From Kryptolebias marmoratus (Eukaryota; Chordata; Actinopteri; Cyprinodontiformes; Rivulidae): a DNA stretch of 64,000 nt. The notes below the pieces were generated by a model, which saw nothing but the letters and a program-made list of their open reading frames with translations, was not told the origin of the DNA and searched no databases. The DNA lies in NCBI RefSeq assembly GCF_001649575.2, contig NC_051439.1:3344358-3408357 (forward strand). Direction: 5' to 3'. Made by a program: the position numbers and the translations under genes. This document shows positions 11,312 through 21,599 of this stretch, piece after piece; position 1 is the first letter of the stretch; each line of letters begins with the position of its first letter.

Positions 11312-11560
11312 GTGGCGGCTGGTGGAGTTTTCTCCAGGGGAGGCTATAAATCCAAAATAGACATATACCAAAGGTTTTGGTATATGTCTATTATGTGATA
11401 CCTTAGTATATGTTTTCGACCAAAACTTATCTAAGGTATCACACCAGTGTATTTACCTGAATTAATTAATTTACCGGAGAAAATACGTCAAAGCTTGTTT
11501 TATGATGCGAGCACTCACTACATCACGTATTCTGCATGTACAATATAACGAAGGTCAGAT
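11312..11560. mobile_element. Insertion with two adjacent perfect hairpins, class unknown
   Basis: The segment opens with AGTGGCGGCTGGTGGAG, a word that begins several fish DNA-transposon-like repeats. It then has a perfect 17-bp inverted repeat with a 3-base loop (11356-11372 and 11376-11392), followed by a second perfect 13-bp inverted repeat (11394-11406 and 11431-11443). It interrupts the L1 endonuclease. No matching right terminus was found before ORF1, so the right boundary given is arbitrary; sequence to about 11900 could be insert or L1 inter-ORF spacer. Confidence 0.5.
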
Positions 11561-11910
11561 GTCTCACTCCAATTAGATTTCAAAACCAAACATTCTAACA
11601 GATTTTAGCATAAATTTTCTTAAAGTAATTATTAACTATGAACTTATTTATTAACTTTTGTATGTAACTTAGTCACGTAATGAACTTATTACTGTCTTTA
11701 AATAAAAGGCAGGTCACCCGTGTCTCGAATAGAATAGAGTTCCCACCTATGAACAGGTCATACCCATATAAACTGGAAATCGTTATTTGAATGACCCTCA
11801 CATCACACGTGTACAAAAGAACCCCTATACATGCCAGAACCACATTGTTAGTTTATTCAGTGTAAACTAAAAATCATTGGGTATAATTCTTACTTATGCA
11901 TGCATGCTGA

Positions 11911-12587
11911 TTAAGATTTGTTAAAGTTCTCAAGAAATTTCTCTGCCTTGGAGACCGAGTCGAATGCCATTCGGGTCCTATTAGCTTGTATGCGCAGTCT
12001 TGCTGGGTATGCCAGAGAAGGTTTCAGTCCCATCTTGTATAAAGATGACATTACAGAGCTATATTCCCTTCGTTTGTTAACCACTTCAGTAGAGTAATCT
12101 TCCTAAATCCTGAATGGGGTGTTTTGGAATTTTAGTTCACCTCTTCTCCTAGCTTCCCGAACAACTAGTTCTTTGTTTTGATAGCGGTGAAAGCAGAGAA
12201 TAACGGGCCGTGGCCTACCTCCGGGGCTTGGCTTAGGTGCCAAGCTACAATGTGTGCGGTCCAACTCTGGCGCGGAGGAAAATGTGTCATGTCCAAACAC
12301 GTCTTGTAGTAGTTGAGAAAAGAAAAAGACTTGGTTGTGGACCTTCGATATCCTCGGGTATACCGACCAGCTGGCCGTTGCTCCTTCTGCCTCTCCCCTC
12401 GAGCGCCATTAGCTTAGCCCTTAGCTTCTCGTTTTCAGCATGTAGCCTCCCCTGACTATTCTCCAAATTCTCCAGATGCTGATGAAGAGACTGCAGTTTC
12501 CTCCAGCGAAGTTAAACGTTGGTCAGTCTTGCTAACGGTGACTTCAGGCTCGGCTTTTTCACTCGATTTGGAGGGTTTAGGTGGCAT
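11911..12587 (-). pseudogene. L1 ORF1 (RNA-binding chaperone), frameshifted
   Basis: The minus-strand start ATG at 12587-12585 opens MPPKPSKSSEKAEPEVTVSK. The middle shows GRPRPVILCFHRYQNKELVV and RRGELKFQNTPFRI. The C terminus reads SLYKMGLKPSLAYPARLRIQ and KAEKFLENFNKS, with stop TAA at 11913-11911. This is the pattern of transposase_22-type L1 ORF1 proteins (coiled coil, RRM, C-terminal domain), which coat element RNA. The span is not a multiple of three and several frames are needed, so it is a pseudogene. Confidence 0.8.
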
Positions 12588-12998
12588 ACTGAAATGGAAT
12601 GTTACCACATAAAGGTAGTCGTCAGCGATGAATGTCAACTAGGGTGGCAGCAGGCAGGAAAAAAAATCTTTGGAGATGGGAGACGGTGAGGGATCAGACA
12701 AAGTGCAGCCCAAAGACCCCTTATGATGAGTAAAACTATTGGACACAGTGTTCCCTCACCCGGACGCAGGTCACCGGGGCCCCACTCTGGAGCCAGGCCT
12801 GGAGGTGGGGCACGTTGGCGAGTGCCTGGTGGCCGGGCTTTCACCCATGGAGCCCGGCCGGGCACAGCGCGAAGAGGTGGCATGGGTCCTCCTTCCCATG
12901 GGCTCACCACCTATGGGAGGGGCCAAAGGGGTCGGGTGCAATGTGGGATGGGTGGTGGCCGAAGGTAGCAACCATGGCGGTCTGATCCTCGGCATCAG

Positions 12999-13740
12999 AA
13001 GCTGGCTCTTGGGACGTGGAATGTCACCTCTCTGGTGGGGAAGGAGCCTGAGCTGGTGTGTGAGGTTGAGAGGTTCTGGCTAGAAATAGTTGGGCTCACC
13101 TCAATGCATGGCTCTGGCTCTGGAACCAGTCTCCTTGAGAGGGGTTGGACACTCTTTCACTCTGGAGTTTTCCCTGGTGAGAGGCGCCAAGCAGGAGTGG
13201 GCATAGTTGTTGCCCCCCATCTTGGTGCCTGTATGTTGGGGTTTACCCCGGTGAACGAGAGTGTAGCCTCCCTCCGCCTACGTGTGGGGAGGATGGGTCC
13301 TAACTGTTGTTTGCACTTATGCGCCCAACAGCAGTTCAGATTACCCACCCTTTTTGGAGTCCTTGGAGAGGGTACTGGAGAGTGCCCCTCCTGGGGACTC
13401 CCTTGTTCTGCTGGGGGACTTCCACACTCACGTGGGCAATAACAGTGAGACCTGGAGGGGTGTGGATAGGAGGAACGGCCCCCCTGATCTGAACCCGAGT
13501 TGTGTTCTGTTGTTGGACTTCTGTGCTCGTCATGGATTGTCCATAACGAACACCATGTTCAAACATAAGGGTGTCCATATGTGCTCTTGGCATCAGGACA
13601 CCCTAGGTCGCAGTTCAATGATTGACTTTGTTGTCATTTCATCTGATCTTCTTCTGCATGTCTTGGACACTCGGGTGATGACAGGGGCGGAGCTGTCAAC
13701 TGACCACGACCTGGTGGTGAGTTGGCTCCGATAGTGGGGG
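12999..13740 (+). pseudogene. Rex3 endonuclease domain
   Basis: The catalytic start TWNVTSL (TWN codons at 13014-13022) is followed by EVERFWLEIVGLTSMHGSGS and ERRQAGVGIVVAPHLG. After a frameshift near 13280 it continues with [52 protein letters not shown] and [12 protein letters not shown]. These cover the N, D, H and SDH-type motifs of the apurinic-type endonuclease, nearly complete. Only the frameshift in the middle and a stop after SWLR prevent a continuous protein. Confidence 0.85.
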
Positions 13741-15495
13741 AGGATGCCGGTCAGACCTGGCAGGCCCAAACGTATTGTGAGGGTCTGTTGGGAACGTCTG
13801 GTGGAGTCTCCTGTCTGGCGGAGCCTCCTGTCTGGCGGAGCTTTAACTCCCACCTCCGGGAGAACTTCGAACATGTTCCAGGGGAGGTGGGGGACATTGA
13901 GCCCGAGTGGGCCATGTTTTGTGCTTCCATTGTTGAGGCGGCTTATCGGAGCTGTGGTCGCATAGTAGTTGTTGAGGAGGCAGAGCCTGGGGAGTTTGGG
14001 TCGGACTCTCCAATCTCCAGTGCTGAGGTTACCAAGGTGGTTAAAAAGCTCCTCGGTGGCAAGACTCCGGGGGCGGATGAAATTCGCCCAGAGTTCCTTA
14101 AGGCTCTGGATGTTGTAGGGTTGTGTTGGCTAACGCGACTCTGCAATATTGAGTGGACATCGAGGGCAGTTCCCCATGATTGGCAGACTGGGGTGGTGGT
14201 CCCCTTATTCAAAAAGGGGGACCGGAAAGTGTATTCCAACTACAGAGGAATCACACTCTTAAGCCTCCCTGGTAAGCTCTATTAGGGGGTTCTGGAGAGG
14301 AGGGGTCCGTCGGATAGTCGAACCTTAAATTCAGGAAGAGCAGTATGGTTTTCATCCTGGTCGTGGAACACTGGACCAGCTCTACACCCTTGGCAGGGTC
14401 CTTGAGGGTACATGGGAGTTCGCCCAACCAGTCTACATGTGTTTTGTGGACTTGGAGAAAGTGTTTGACCGTCTCCCTCGGGGAATCCTGTGGGGGGTGC
14501 TCCGGGAGTATGGGGTACCGGGCCCTTTGATACGGGCTGTTAGGTCCCTATATGACCGGTGTCAGTGCTTGGTCCGCATTGCCAGTAGTAAGTCGGATCC
14601 GTTTCCGGTGAGAGTTGGACTCCGCCAAGGTTGCCCTTTGTCACCGATTCTGTTCATAACGTTTATGGACAGAATTTCTAGGTGCAGCCAAGGTGTCGAG
14701 GGGATACGTTTTGGTGGCCTTTGGATTGGGTCTCTGCTTTTTGCAGATGATGTCGCCTGTTGGCTTCATTAGGCCGTGATCTACAGCTTTCGTTGGAGCG
14801 GTTCGCAGCCGAGTGTGAAGCAGCTGGGATGAGGATCAGTGCCTCCAAATCCGAGGCCATGGTCTTGAGCTGGAAAAGAGTAGAGTGCCTTCTCCGGGTC
14901 GGGGAAGATGTCCTGCCCCAAGTGGAAGAGTTTAAGTGTCTCGGGGTCTTGTTCACGAATGAGGGAAAAATGGAGCAGGAGATCGACAGGCGGATTGGTG
15001 CAGCGTCTGCAGTGAAGCGGGCGCTGTACCGATCTGTCGTGGTGAAGAGAGAGCTGAGTCAAAAGGCAAAGCTCTCGATTTACCGGTCGATCTACGTTCC
15101 TACCCTCATCTATGGTCAGGAGCTTTGGGTAGTGACCGAAAGAACGAGATCGCAAATACAAGCGGCTGAAATTAGTTTTCTCTGCAGGGTATCTGGGCTC
15201 TCCCTTAGAGATAGGGTGAGAAGCTCGGTCATCTGGGAGGGGCTCAGAGTAGAGCTGCTGCTTCTGGTTAGGATGCCTCCTGGAAACCTCACCAGTGAGG
15301 TGTTCCAGGCACGTCCCACCGGAAGGTCGCCCAGATGAAGAGCCAGGACACACTGGAGGGACTATGTTTCTCGGCAGGACTGGGAACGCCTTGGGATTCC
15401 TCCGGAGGAGCTGGCCCAAGTGGCTGGGGAGAGGGAAGTCTGGGTCTCCCTACTTAGTCTGCTACCCCCAACGACCCGATCCCGGATAAGCAGAA
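13741..15495 (+). pseudogene. Rex3 reverse transcriptase and C-terminal domain
   Basis: Readable parts in order are MPVRPGRPKRIVRVCWERLV, then a frame change caused by a 17-bp tandem duplication (13807-13840). They continue with KLLGGKTPGADEIRPEFLKA, WQTGVVVPLFKKGDRKVYSN, VDLEKVFDRLPRGILWGVLR, GLRQGCPLSPILFITFMDRI and the catalytic LLFADD (FADD at 14740-14751). A one-base loss just after FADD shifts the frame, and the rest (ECEAAGMRISASKSEAMVLS, SIYRSIYVPTLIYGQELWVV) follows at 14760-15338. The end, [20 protein letters not shown], is in a third frame. RT motifs are intact but the frame is not. Confidence 0.85.
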
Positions 15496-15499
15496 GAAG

Positions 15500-15586
15500 A
15501 TGGATGGATGGATGGATGGATGGATGGATGGATGGATGGATGGATGGATGGATGGATGGATGGATGGATGGATGGATGGATGGATG
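15500..15586 (+). repeat. (GGAT)n tract ending the Rex3 copy
   Basis: About 21 uninterrupted ATGG units follow the last Rex3 codons. RTE elements of this family end in such tetranucleotide repeats. Confidence 0.95.
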
Positions 15587-15624
15587 TTTGTCAAAATGTT
15601 TGTCAAACCAGAAGTCACACTGGT

Positions 15625-15800
15625 CATATTTTAATGAAACTCTAAAAACTTAATCACTGGATGTACATTGACAACTGATTCACATTTAGAGTCCATCTGA
15701 TTAAAATGGCTATCACTGCTAATCAAATTTATAAAACACAAAATTGGCTGTAATGCAGTCAGTTTTACAGATACTGGGCTAAAATCTAAATCTCTGTTAG
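15625..15800 (+). repeat. Dispersed repeat family A, copy 3 (partial)
   Basis: Shared words are TTTTAATGAAACTCT, ATCACTGGATGTACAT, ACAACTGATTCA, AAAATGGCT and GTTTTACAGATACTGGGCTA. It starts just downstream of the Rex3 tail and stops before the palindrome end. Confidence 0.75.
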
Positions 15801-15929
15801 TTAATGATTTGATAACTGATCATCAAATTAATTAATTTAGTCTAACAGAAACCTGGCTACAACAGTATGTACATTGTGTTAGTTATGAATAAATCCACTC
15901 CTGCTAATTTTCTAAATTTTCATATTCCT

Positions 15930-16800
15930 AGAACAACAGGTTGAGGTAGGAGAATTCTCAGATATTTTATCTGACTTATTATTGAATATTGATAGTCATA
16001 ATAGTGAGACATTTCAATATTCATGTAGATGTTGAAAGTGATAGCTTATACATAGCAATTAATGATTTAGTAGCGTAAAATTGTTTAACCAAAAATCTCC
16101 ACAAATCTACTCAATCTCTTCATACTGTTGATCTCGTTCTGACATATGGCATAGACAATAAGGACTTAATAATATATCCTCATAATAATAACCTTTGCAT
16201 TTTTATTGACTGACTACACATTCACTGAGAGTAAATTTCACTATAGTAGAAGTTTACCAGAGAACACTAATGCAATTTAAAGAATCCCTTCCATTATTAT
16301 TTTCCTCTGACTTGCAAATTAATAAAACTTAGATGATCTTGTTGATAATATTACAACTTCGATGCAAACATCATTTGATAAAATTGCTCCTGTGAAAAAG
16401 AAAGTGATCAACCAGAGGAAGCTGACTCTTTGGTTTAATTCAGAATTAGGTACTTTAAAAAAAGGCATCCAGAAATTTAGAAAGAAAATGGCACTCAACT
16501 CAGTTTTTTTAACCTGGAGAGATAGCCTGCTAACATACAAGAAAGCCCTTTGTAAAGGTACAACTGTATATTATTCATCTTTAATAGAAGAGCATAGGAG
16601 CAACCCCAGGTTTCTGTTTAGTACTGTAACTACACTAATGAAAAGTCCTATCTCTGTTGAACCATGTATCCCTATAACTCTAAGCGGTAATGACTTCATG
16701 AGATTCTTTATAAATAAAATAATTTCAATTAGAGAGAAAATTCACACCATCCTTCTTACTGTTGCTTCTGATTTCCTGTAAGATGAGGCAGCTTTAGAAG
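15930..16800 (+). pseudogene. LINE endonuclease remnant and linker
   Basis: Around 16010-16210 the frame fragments read FNIHVDV-like sequence, HTVDLVLTYGID and PHNNNLC. These match the GDFNIHVDN...LTHGIDI.NL.I.PHN motifs that end this endonuclease, with several stops. From 16362 a 139-residue frame gives the linker (FDKIAPVKKKVINQRKLTLW, FNSELGTLKKGIQKFRKKM, WRDSLLTYKKALCKGTTVYY, LFSTVTTLMKSP). The linker lies between endonuclease and RT and has no known activity of its own. Confidence 0.75.
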
Positions 16801-16989
16801 CGTCACTAGAACCTGATTTGTGTTTGAACTGTTTTTGTCCTGTTGAGCTTTCCAAATTGTCAAAAATAATAGCTTCTGCCCAACTATCAACATGTTTGCT
16901 AGATTCCATCCCAACCACACTGTTCAACAAAGTGATTCCCCATAATTAATTTCACCATTTTGGATCTGCTTAATTTGTCTCTAATGACT

Positions 16990-17900
16990 GGTTATGTACC
17001 ACAGAGCTTTAAGGTTGCTGTAATTAAATCTTTTTTTTACAAAACCCAATCTTAATTCAGGAGTTCTGGCCATTTATAGACCTATATCTAACCTGCCATA
17101 CCTCTCAAAAAATCTTGAGAAAATAGTTGCAAATCAATTGTGTGATCATCTGGACAGAAATAATCTGTTTGAGGAGTTTCAGTCAGGGTTTAGAGCTCAT
17201 CATAACAAAGAAAAAGCCCTGGTGAAAGCCACTAATCATATTCTCATGGCCTCAGACAGTGGATTTTTGTTCATACTTGTCTTGTTGGATCTCAGTGCTG
17301 CATGTGATATAGCTGATCACAATATTCTATTACACAGGCTTGGACATGCTATTGGGATTAGAAAAACAGCTCTAAAATGGTTTAAATTATCTGCATTTGA
17401 TAGATTCCAGTTTGTAAATGGTAATAATATTCTTCCTCATACACCAAAATTTTTCATGGAGTTACTCAGGGTTCAGTCCTTGGACCAGTACTCTTTACTT
17501 TGTATGTTTCCTTTAGCTAAAGTTATTACCTAATGGAATTTATCCACAGCATGGGATAAACTTTCATTGTTATGCTGATGATACTTAGTTATATTTATCC
17601 ATGAAATCTGATGAATCTAATAAATTACTTATATTACAAACATGTCTTAAAGACATAAAAACCTGAATGACTCTTAACTTTCTAACAAGAGGTAGTGCTT
17701 TTTGGACCTGAGTATCTTAGGAACAAACTTTGCAGCCTGTCACTTCCTCTGGATGACATTTATTTGGCCTCCAGTTCTAATGTAAATAACTTTTTTGTTA
17801 TTATTGATCAGGATATGTCATTAACCCCCACATTAAAAATGTTACCAAGACCTCTATCCTCCACCTACATAATATCACTCCAATTAGAAACATCTTGTCT
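16990..17900 (+). pseudogene. LINE reverse transcriptase, frameshifted
   Basis: From 17070 the words AIYRPISNLPYLSKNLEKIV-like, LCDHLDRNNLFEEFQSGFRA and LLDLSAACDIADHNILLHRL mark RT motifs 1 to A. GVTQGSVLGPVLF is readable out of frame at about 17460. The catalytic YADD is at 17571-17582 but is followed at once by a stop (after T). The frame at 17695-17907 covers the next segment and then runs into the nested repeat. It would act in target-primed reverse transcription, and is dead here. Confidence 0.8.
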
Positions 17901-17904
17901 CTAT

Positions 17905-18034
17905 TAGGTTTGGTGGTGAAGGATTTTGACCCACGCCTCTCGCACAGTAACTGCTGGGGATAGGCACCAGCTCCCCGCGACCCAGAATGGAGAAGCAGGA
18001 AAAGAAAATGGATGGATGGATGGATGGATGGATT
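17905..18034 (+). mobile_element. GGAT-tailed repeat fragment (RTE-tail or SINE tail)
   Basis: The block contains CCTCTCGCACAGTAACTGCT, GGGGATAGGCACCAGCTCCC and GACCCAGAATGGAGAAGCAG, ending in (GGAT)n at about 18009-18034. This tail is very common in fish genomes at the 3' end of RTE-mobilised elements. It is inserted in the LINE RT. Confidence 0.7.
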
Positions 18035-18545
18035 TTGACCCAGATTGCAGACTAATACAAGGAGCTCAAAGATTAATTAATTTATTAATAAAAGAAAACA
18101 ATGGCCTAACGTGGCAGCAAACAAGCAACAAAAGACTAACATAAAATCATGAGGAGAGACAAAAAACATAACCTGAATGTGACAAAAACACTAACAATGG
18201 ACAAGCAGCAATGGAAAGCAAATAAATAAATAAATTAAATAACAGAATATATAGGCTGGTGTTGATGAAGAATTGGACACAGGTGAGTAATTATAAACCA
18301 GGAACAGGTGAGCATGGGTGTGGCACACTGACATAGAAAAGTACTGACTGAGGGAGAAGGTGGCAGATAACACAGGGAGGCACAGGGAGTAAAACCTAGA
18401 GAACAAAACTGAACACAAGTATGAAAACAAATAACTTAGAAACACACAGAATCTATGAAGGAAACAGAATGACAGATCTCAAAAACATAACATAATGGAA
18501 AAACCTAACACCAAAGATTAAAGATTACCAAATAATAACTTAAAA
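18035..18545 (-). mobile_element. LTR-like repeat block, reverse orientation
   Basis: Read on the minus strand it has a TATA-like CCTATATATTC (about 18258-18248), then about 170 bp later TTTATTAATAAAT, then GTCTGCAATCTGGGTC at 18050-18035. The plan and end words resemble the block at 6930-7385 (GAGTCTGCATTCTGAG). It sits inside the LINE at 15930-19365 next to the GGAT tail. No coding sequence. Confidence 0.45.
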
Positions 18546-19367
18546 TACCCAAATTTTGACTGTCTCAAAATGATGCTGAAAAACTGGTCCAAGCATTTAT
18601 CATGTGTAGGCTGGACTATTGTAATTCAATATTGTCCATAAAACTCTTTAAAAAGTTTTCAGTTAATCCAAAATGCTACTGCCAGAGTCCTGATAAGAGT
18701 TAGAAGGAGATATTATATTTCTCCAGTTTTAGCTTCTCTCAATTGGCTTCCTGTCAAATTTAGAATATAATATATATACAAAGCTCTCAACAACCAAGCT
18801 TCATCTTATGTAAACAATCTTATTGTTCCATATTTTCCTAACAGAGTACTTTGCTCTCAAACTGCAGGTTTACTTGTGGTTCCTAGAGTTTCTAAAAGTA
18901 AAATGGGAGGCAGAGCTTTCAGTTATCAGGCTCCTCTCTTGTGGAAGCAACTTCCAGTTTCTGTTTGTGAGGCTGACACCCTGTCTACTTTTAAGATTCT
19001 CCTCTTTGATAAATCCTATAGTTAGGGTTGGCTTGGAAAAGAAAAACACATTAACATGTTTTTCTTTGTTCTTCCTTCATCTTTCTTCCTTGTTTTTAAT
19101 GTCCTCTAACCCCAGTCGGTCAAAGCTGATGGTTCTTGTGTTTTTTCCTGTTAACAGGGAGTTTTCCTTTCCACTGTTCCCAATGTGCTGCTCAGGATGT
19201 CAGACTGTGACAAAATTAAGATCCAATGCAGTCTGCTGGCTTCCATAGATAGTTACCTTTTACTAATTGGCTTTTTATAATGTATGTGAATGTTTTGTAC
19301 AGTGCCCTGAGACAAATTTTTGATGTGACTTGGTGCTATATAAATAAATTGAATTGAACAGTGTTGA

Positions 19368-19630
19368 CTCCAACAGTTAATGTTGAAGTTTTAGGCAAAG
19401 ATCTCATTCAGTGTTCAGCACTTGGAGTATGTCTTGTGAATGAGTCTCCATTACTACAAAATCAAATTTTAGCTCAATATCTGTAAAATCGACTAAATTA
19501 TAGTCATTTTAGTTTTTTCTAAGTTTAGTAGTCTCTGGCAGCCATCGTGAGCTGGTTTGACCTGAAAATACTTGAGATATTTTGCTCACAGACAGACACA
19601 CAGACATGAGCATAAACATTGCAAAAATTA
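19368..19630 (-). repeat. Dispersed repeat family A, copy 4 (second-monomer type)
   Basis: It starts with GTTGACTCCAACAGTTAATG, the junction word seen between tandem monomers at 37310 and 44605. It continues with CAATATCTGTAAAATCGACT and GGCAGCCATCG to ATATTTTGCTCACAGACAGA. It directly follows the LINE 3' end. The part around CAGTTGTAGATGTACATCC is deleted. Confidence 0.75.
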
Positions 19631-19639
19631 TTATTATAT

Positions 19640-20490
19640 TATATTATTTTTGCAGTCGTTGACAGGTCATCTTTATGGTGCAGAGAGCAATAAAAAAATG
19701 CATAGCCTGCTTTCTGTGGAGCTGAAATTTCAGTGTTTTGTTAATGCGGACCTCACAGAACTTCATAACCCATCCAAATATAATACTCACTGTGCACATG
19801 TGTGTAGGCAAAGACCTCTAAGAGTGTGTGGGTGTGTATGTGTGTGTGTGGGGGGGGAGCATTTGACTGTTAAAGACCTGAAAAGCCATGAATCAATACT
19901 GCTAATGAGAGTCTTAGAGCGCTGAGAGGAGGAATAGAAAACCTCTCACCCTGTTCTTTTAATTTGTCTTTCCCTCCTTCTTTCCCACCTTCGTCCCTCC
20001 TCCTGTCTTTGCTCCTCTTTCATTTTTGAGGGTGTCTCTGCACACACTCCACCTCCCGTTTGCGGCTTGCACCATTTTGTTGCGTTCCCTCCTCCCTCCT
20101 GTTTCTTTTTCTCCTCGTTTCTTTGAGGTGCCATGTGATGGAGCAGGGTGTCATCATCTCCTCCGCTCAGCTGCACGCTCCTTCACTCTGACAAATTGAA
20201 TATTCCCTCTAAACACTTTTTATTTTTTTACCAGGAGAGGACGGATCTGATGTTCTGGTACTGCAGATACACAAACTTAACACGGGGGCCCTGACGGTGC
20301 GTTATCCCCACAGATCCATCACGCAGCATCATAGTCCTCATGCATAAAAAGATCGTTCTGCGGTGGATTAGCTGCTTAACTGCAGATCCTGAAGCTATCT
20401 TCCAGTCAATTTCTTTCTCAAGTTTTAAAAATTATTGAGGCCACTTTTTGTTTCAGTTCATTTCTGCAGAGGTAAATATTTTAACTCATT
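19640..20490. other. Unassigned sequence with short TG tract
   Basis: A degenerate TG stretch lies at 19816-19856. The minus-strand frame at 20176-19946 is a K/E/R-rich low-complexity translation. I see no gene. Confidence 0.4.
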
Positions 20491-20494
20491 ACCT

Positions 20495-20790
20495 GCCATC
20501 AAAGGGGATAATATTTTTGCCCATGTCTGTCTGTTAGCCAAATATCTCATGAAACAGTGGTTAGATTTTTTTAAAACTCTCAGGTATTAATCACTGGACA
20601 AACATCTACAACTCATTACATTTTGGAGTCAACCCTATTTAAAATGGCCACCACAGCTAGCTTACGTTAAGAAACACAAAAACGGCTATAACTTGGCTAG
20701 ATTTACAGATATCAATCTGAAATTTAGTGTGGTAGTAGCTGAGCATAATTTCCAATAGATACTCCAAGCAATACACATCATGCACTATTT
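20495..20790 (+). repeat. Dispersed repeat family A, copy 5
   Basis: TTTTTGCCCATGTCTGTCTG, TTAGCCAAATATCTCATGAA, AGTCAACCCTATTTAAAATG and GATTTACAGATATCAATCTG follow in family order. It is truncated after the AGTAGCTGAGCATAATT word. Confidence 0.8.
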
Positions 20791-21214
20791 TTGCTTATTA
20801 CTTTGATATTAACTTAGAGACAGCCCAAACACCAATTGAAAAAGATGTATGAACACCAATCACACTGTGTTTTTATAAACTGAGCTCATACATTCTCTGC
20901 CTGTTGCATTGATAATTACATTTAATAATGTTTTGGGGATTTTAAGAGACTTTTTTTCAATAGCCTCACACTTTCCGCATCAAAGATATTCATACACAGC
21001 AGCTGTAAAATTCTCCGGACATTACCTGGAGGAGCTGTTTGAGAGACAGAAATGTCTGATCAATCGAACCGGATATTAAGGAGACCTTACCCTGCATAAA
21101 CCAAACCCCCTGGGATGTCTGATTGGACTAAATTGTGAATGAGGAAAGTATCTGGATTTATTGTTAAATGCCAAAGCTTTGATGCACAAACTTAATCAAA
21201 ATTGAAAATTAAAT

Positions 21215-21590
21215 TAAAGGCCTAGCATTCCTTGAAGGAGTGCATGTCCCACGCAGCCTTTCGTCCCAGAATTTAGAACTAAGATCATCTTATGTTAGAA
21301 AATGACAGAGTTATAGTTGTTTTGATCAAACCTAAATCTATGTTATGTGGGATCTCATGTGATATTTCAAGATTTTAGCTCAATATCTTTAAAACTGACT
21401 GGGTTATAGCCATTTTTGTGTTGGCTAATTCTGATTAGCAGTAGCAGCCATCTTGACTGGATTGACTCCAAAAGTTAATAAGCTGTAGAGGAACATCCAA
21501 TGATTACTTTGTGAGAGTTTCAATAAAGTCCAGCCAATGGTTGATTAGATATTTGCACACAAGCACGGAAAAAACATTATCGCCTCTCAT
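21215..21590 (-). repeat. Dispersed repeat family A, copy 6 (near full length)
   Basis: It begins on the plus strand with GCCTAGCATTCCTTGAAGGA (palindromic end) and ends with AAAAAACATTATCGCCTCTC. One of the most complete monomers. The internal words AGATCATCTTATGTTAG, CAATATCTTTAAAACTGACT and GCAGCCATCTTGACTGGATT are all present. Confidence 0.85.
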
Positions 21591-21599
21591 CTTCAGTGA

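Larger units (their letters stand above)
7480..12590 (-). mobile_element. L1-clade LINE (Swimmer/Tx1-like), nearly full length, decayed and interrupted
   Basis: From right to left on the minus strand the element shows ORF1 (12587-11911), part of the ORF2 endonuclease (about 11310-10810), reverse transcriptase (10430-8666) and the C-terminal domain (8558-7830). Last comes a 3' UTR whose end at about 7486 has AATAAA on the minus strand. Many frameshifts and stops make it a fossil. Two later insertions interrupt it: a tRNA-derived SINE at about 9931-10194 and an unrelated AT-rich segment starting at 11312. The N-terminal endonuclease half is missing, apparently displaced by the second insertion. 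The L1 assignment rests on the RT motif order and the ORF1 C-terminal motif. Confidence 0.88.
12655..15586 (+). mobile_element. Rex3 (RTE-clade) LINE, long copy with internal deletion
   Basis: The plus-strand element has a GC-rich 5' region, endonuclease, reverse transcriptase and C-terminal domain, and ends in (GGAT)n at 15500-15586, the terminal repeat typical of Rex3. The 20-mer at 14181-14200 (TGGCAGACTGGGGTGGTGGT) matches, as I remember it, the Rex3 RT primer site. About 130 residues expected between the endonuclease and the RT (after SCGRIVV and before ISSAEVTKVVKKLLGGKTPG) are missing. Multiple frameshifts inactivate the copy. GC content is clearly above its flanks. The 5' limit is approximate. 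Confidence 0.92.
15930..19365 (+). mobile_element. CR1/L2/Rex1-type LINE, split by nested repeats
   Basis: The plus-strand LINE runs from the late endonuclease domain (from about 15930) through RT (to about 17900). It resumes at about 18550 with the RT C-terminal region and 3' UTR, ending at 19365 in CTATATAAATAAATTGAATT. The interruption at 17905-18545 holds a GGAT-tailed repeat and an LTR-like block. Words of the resumed part (AFITCRLDYCNSI, FQLLWKQLP-like sequence, GGAGGCAGAGCTTTCAGTTA) match the same region of the copy at 60956-62175. The copy carries stops and frameshifts. It is a different subfamily from the element at 1-1545. Confidence 0.85.

Noticed and set aside
12723..13083. Overlapping GC-rich frames as a host gene or CpG island
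   Set aside because: The sequence is the 5' region of the Rex3 element.
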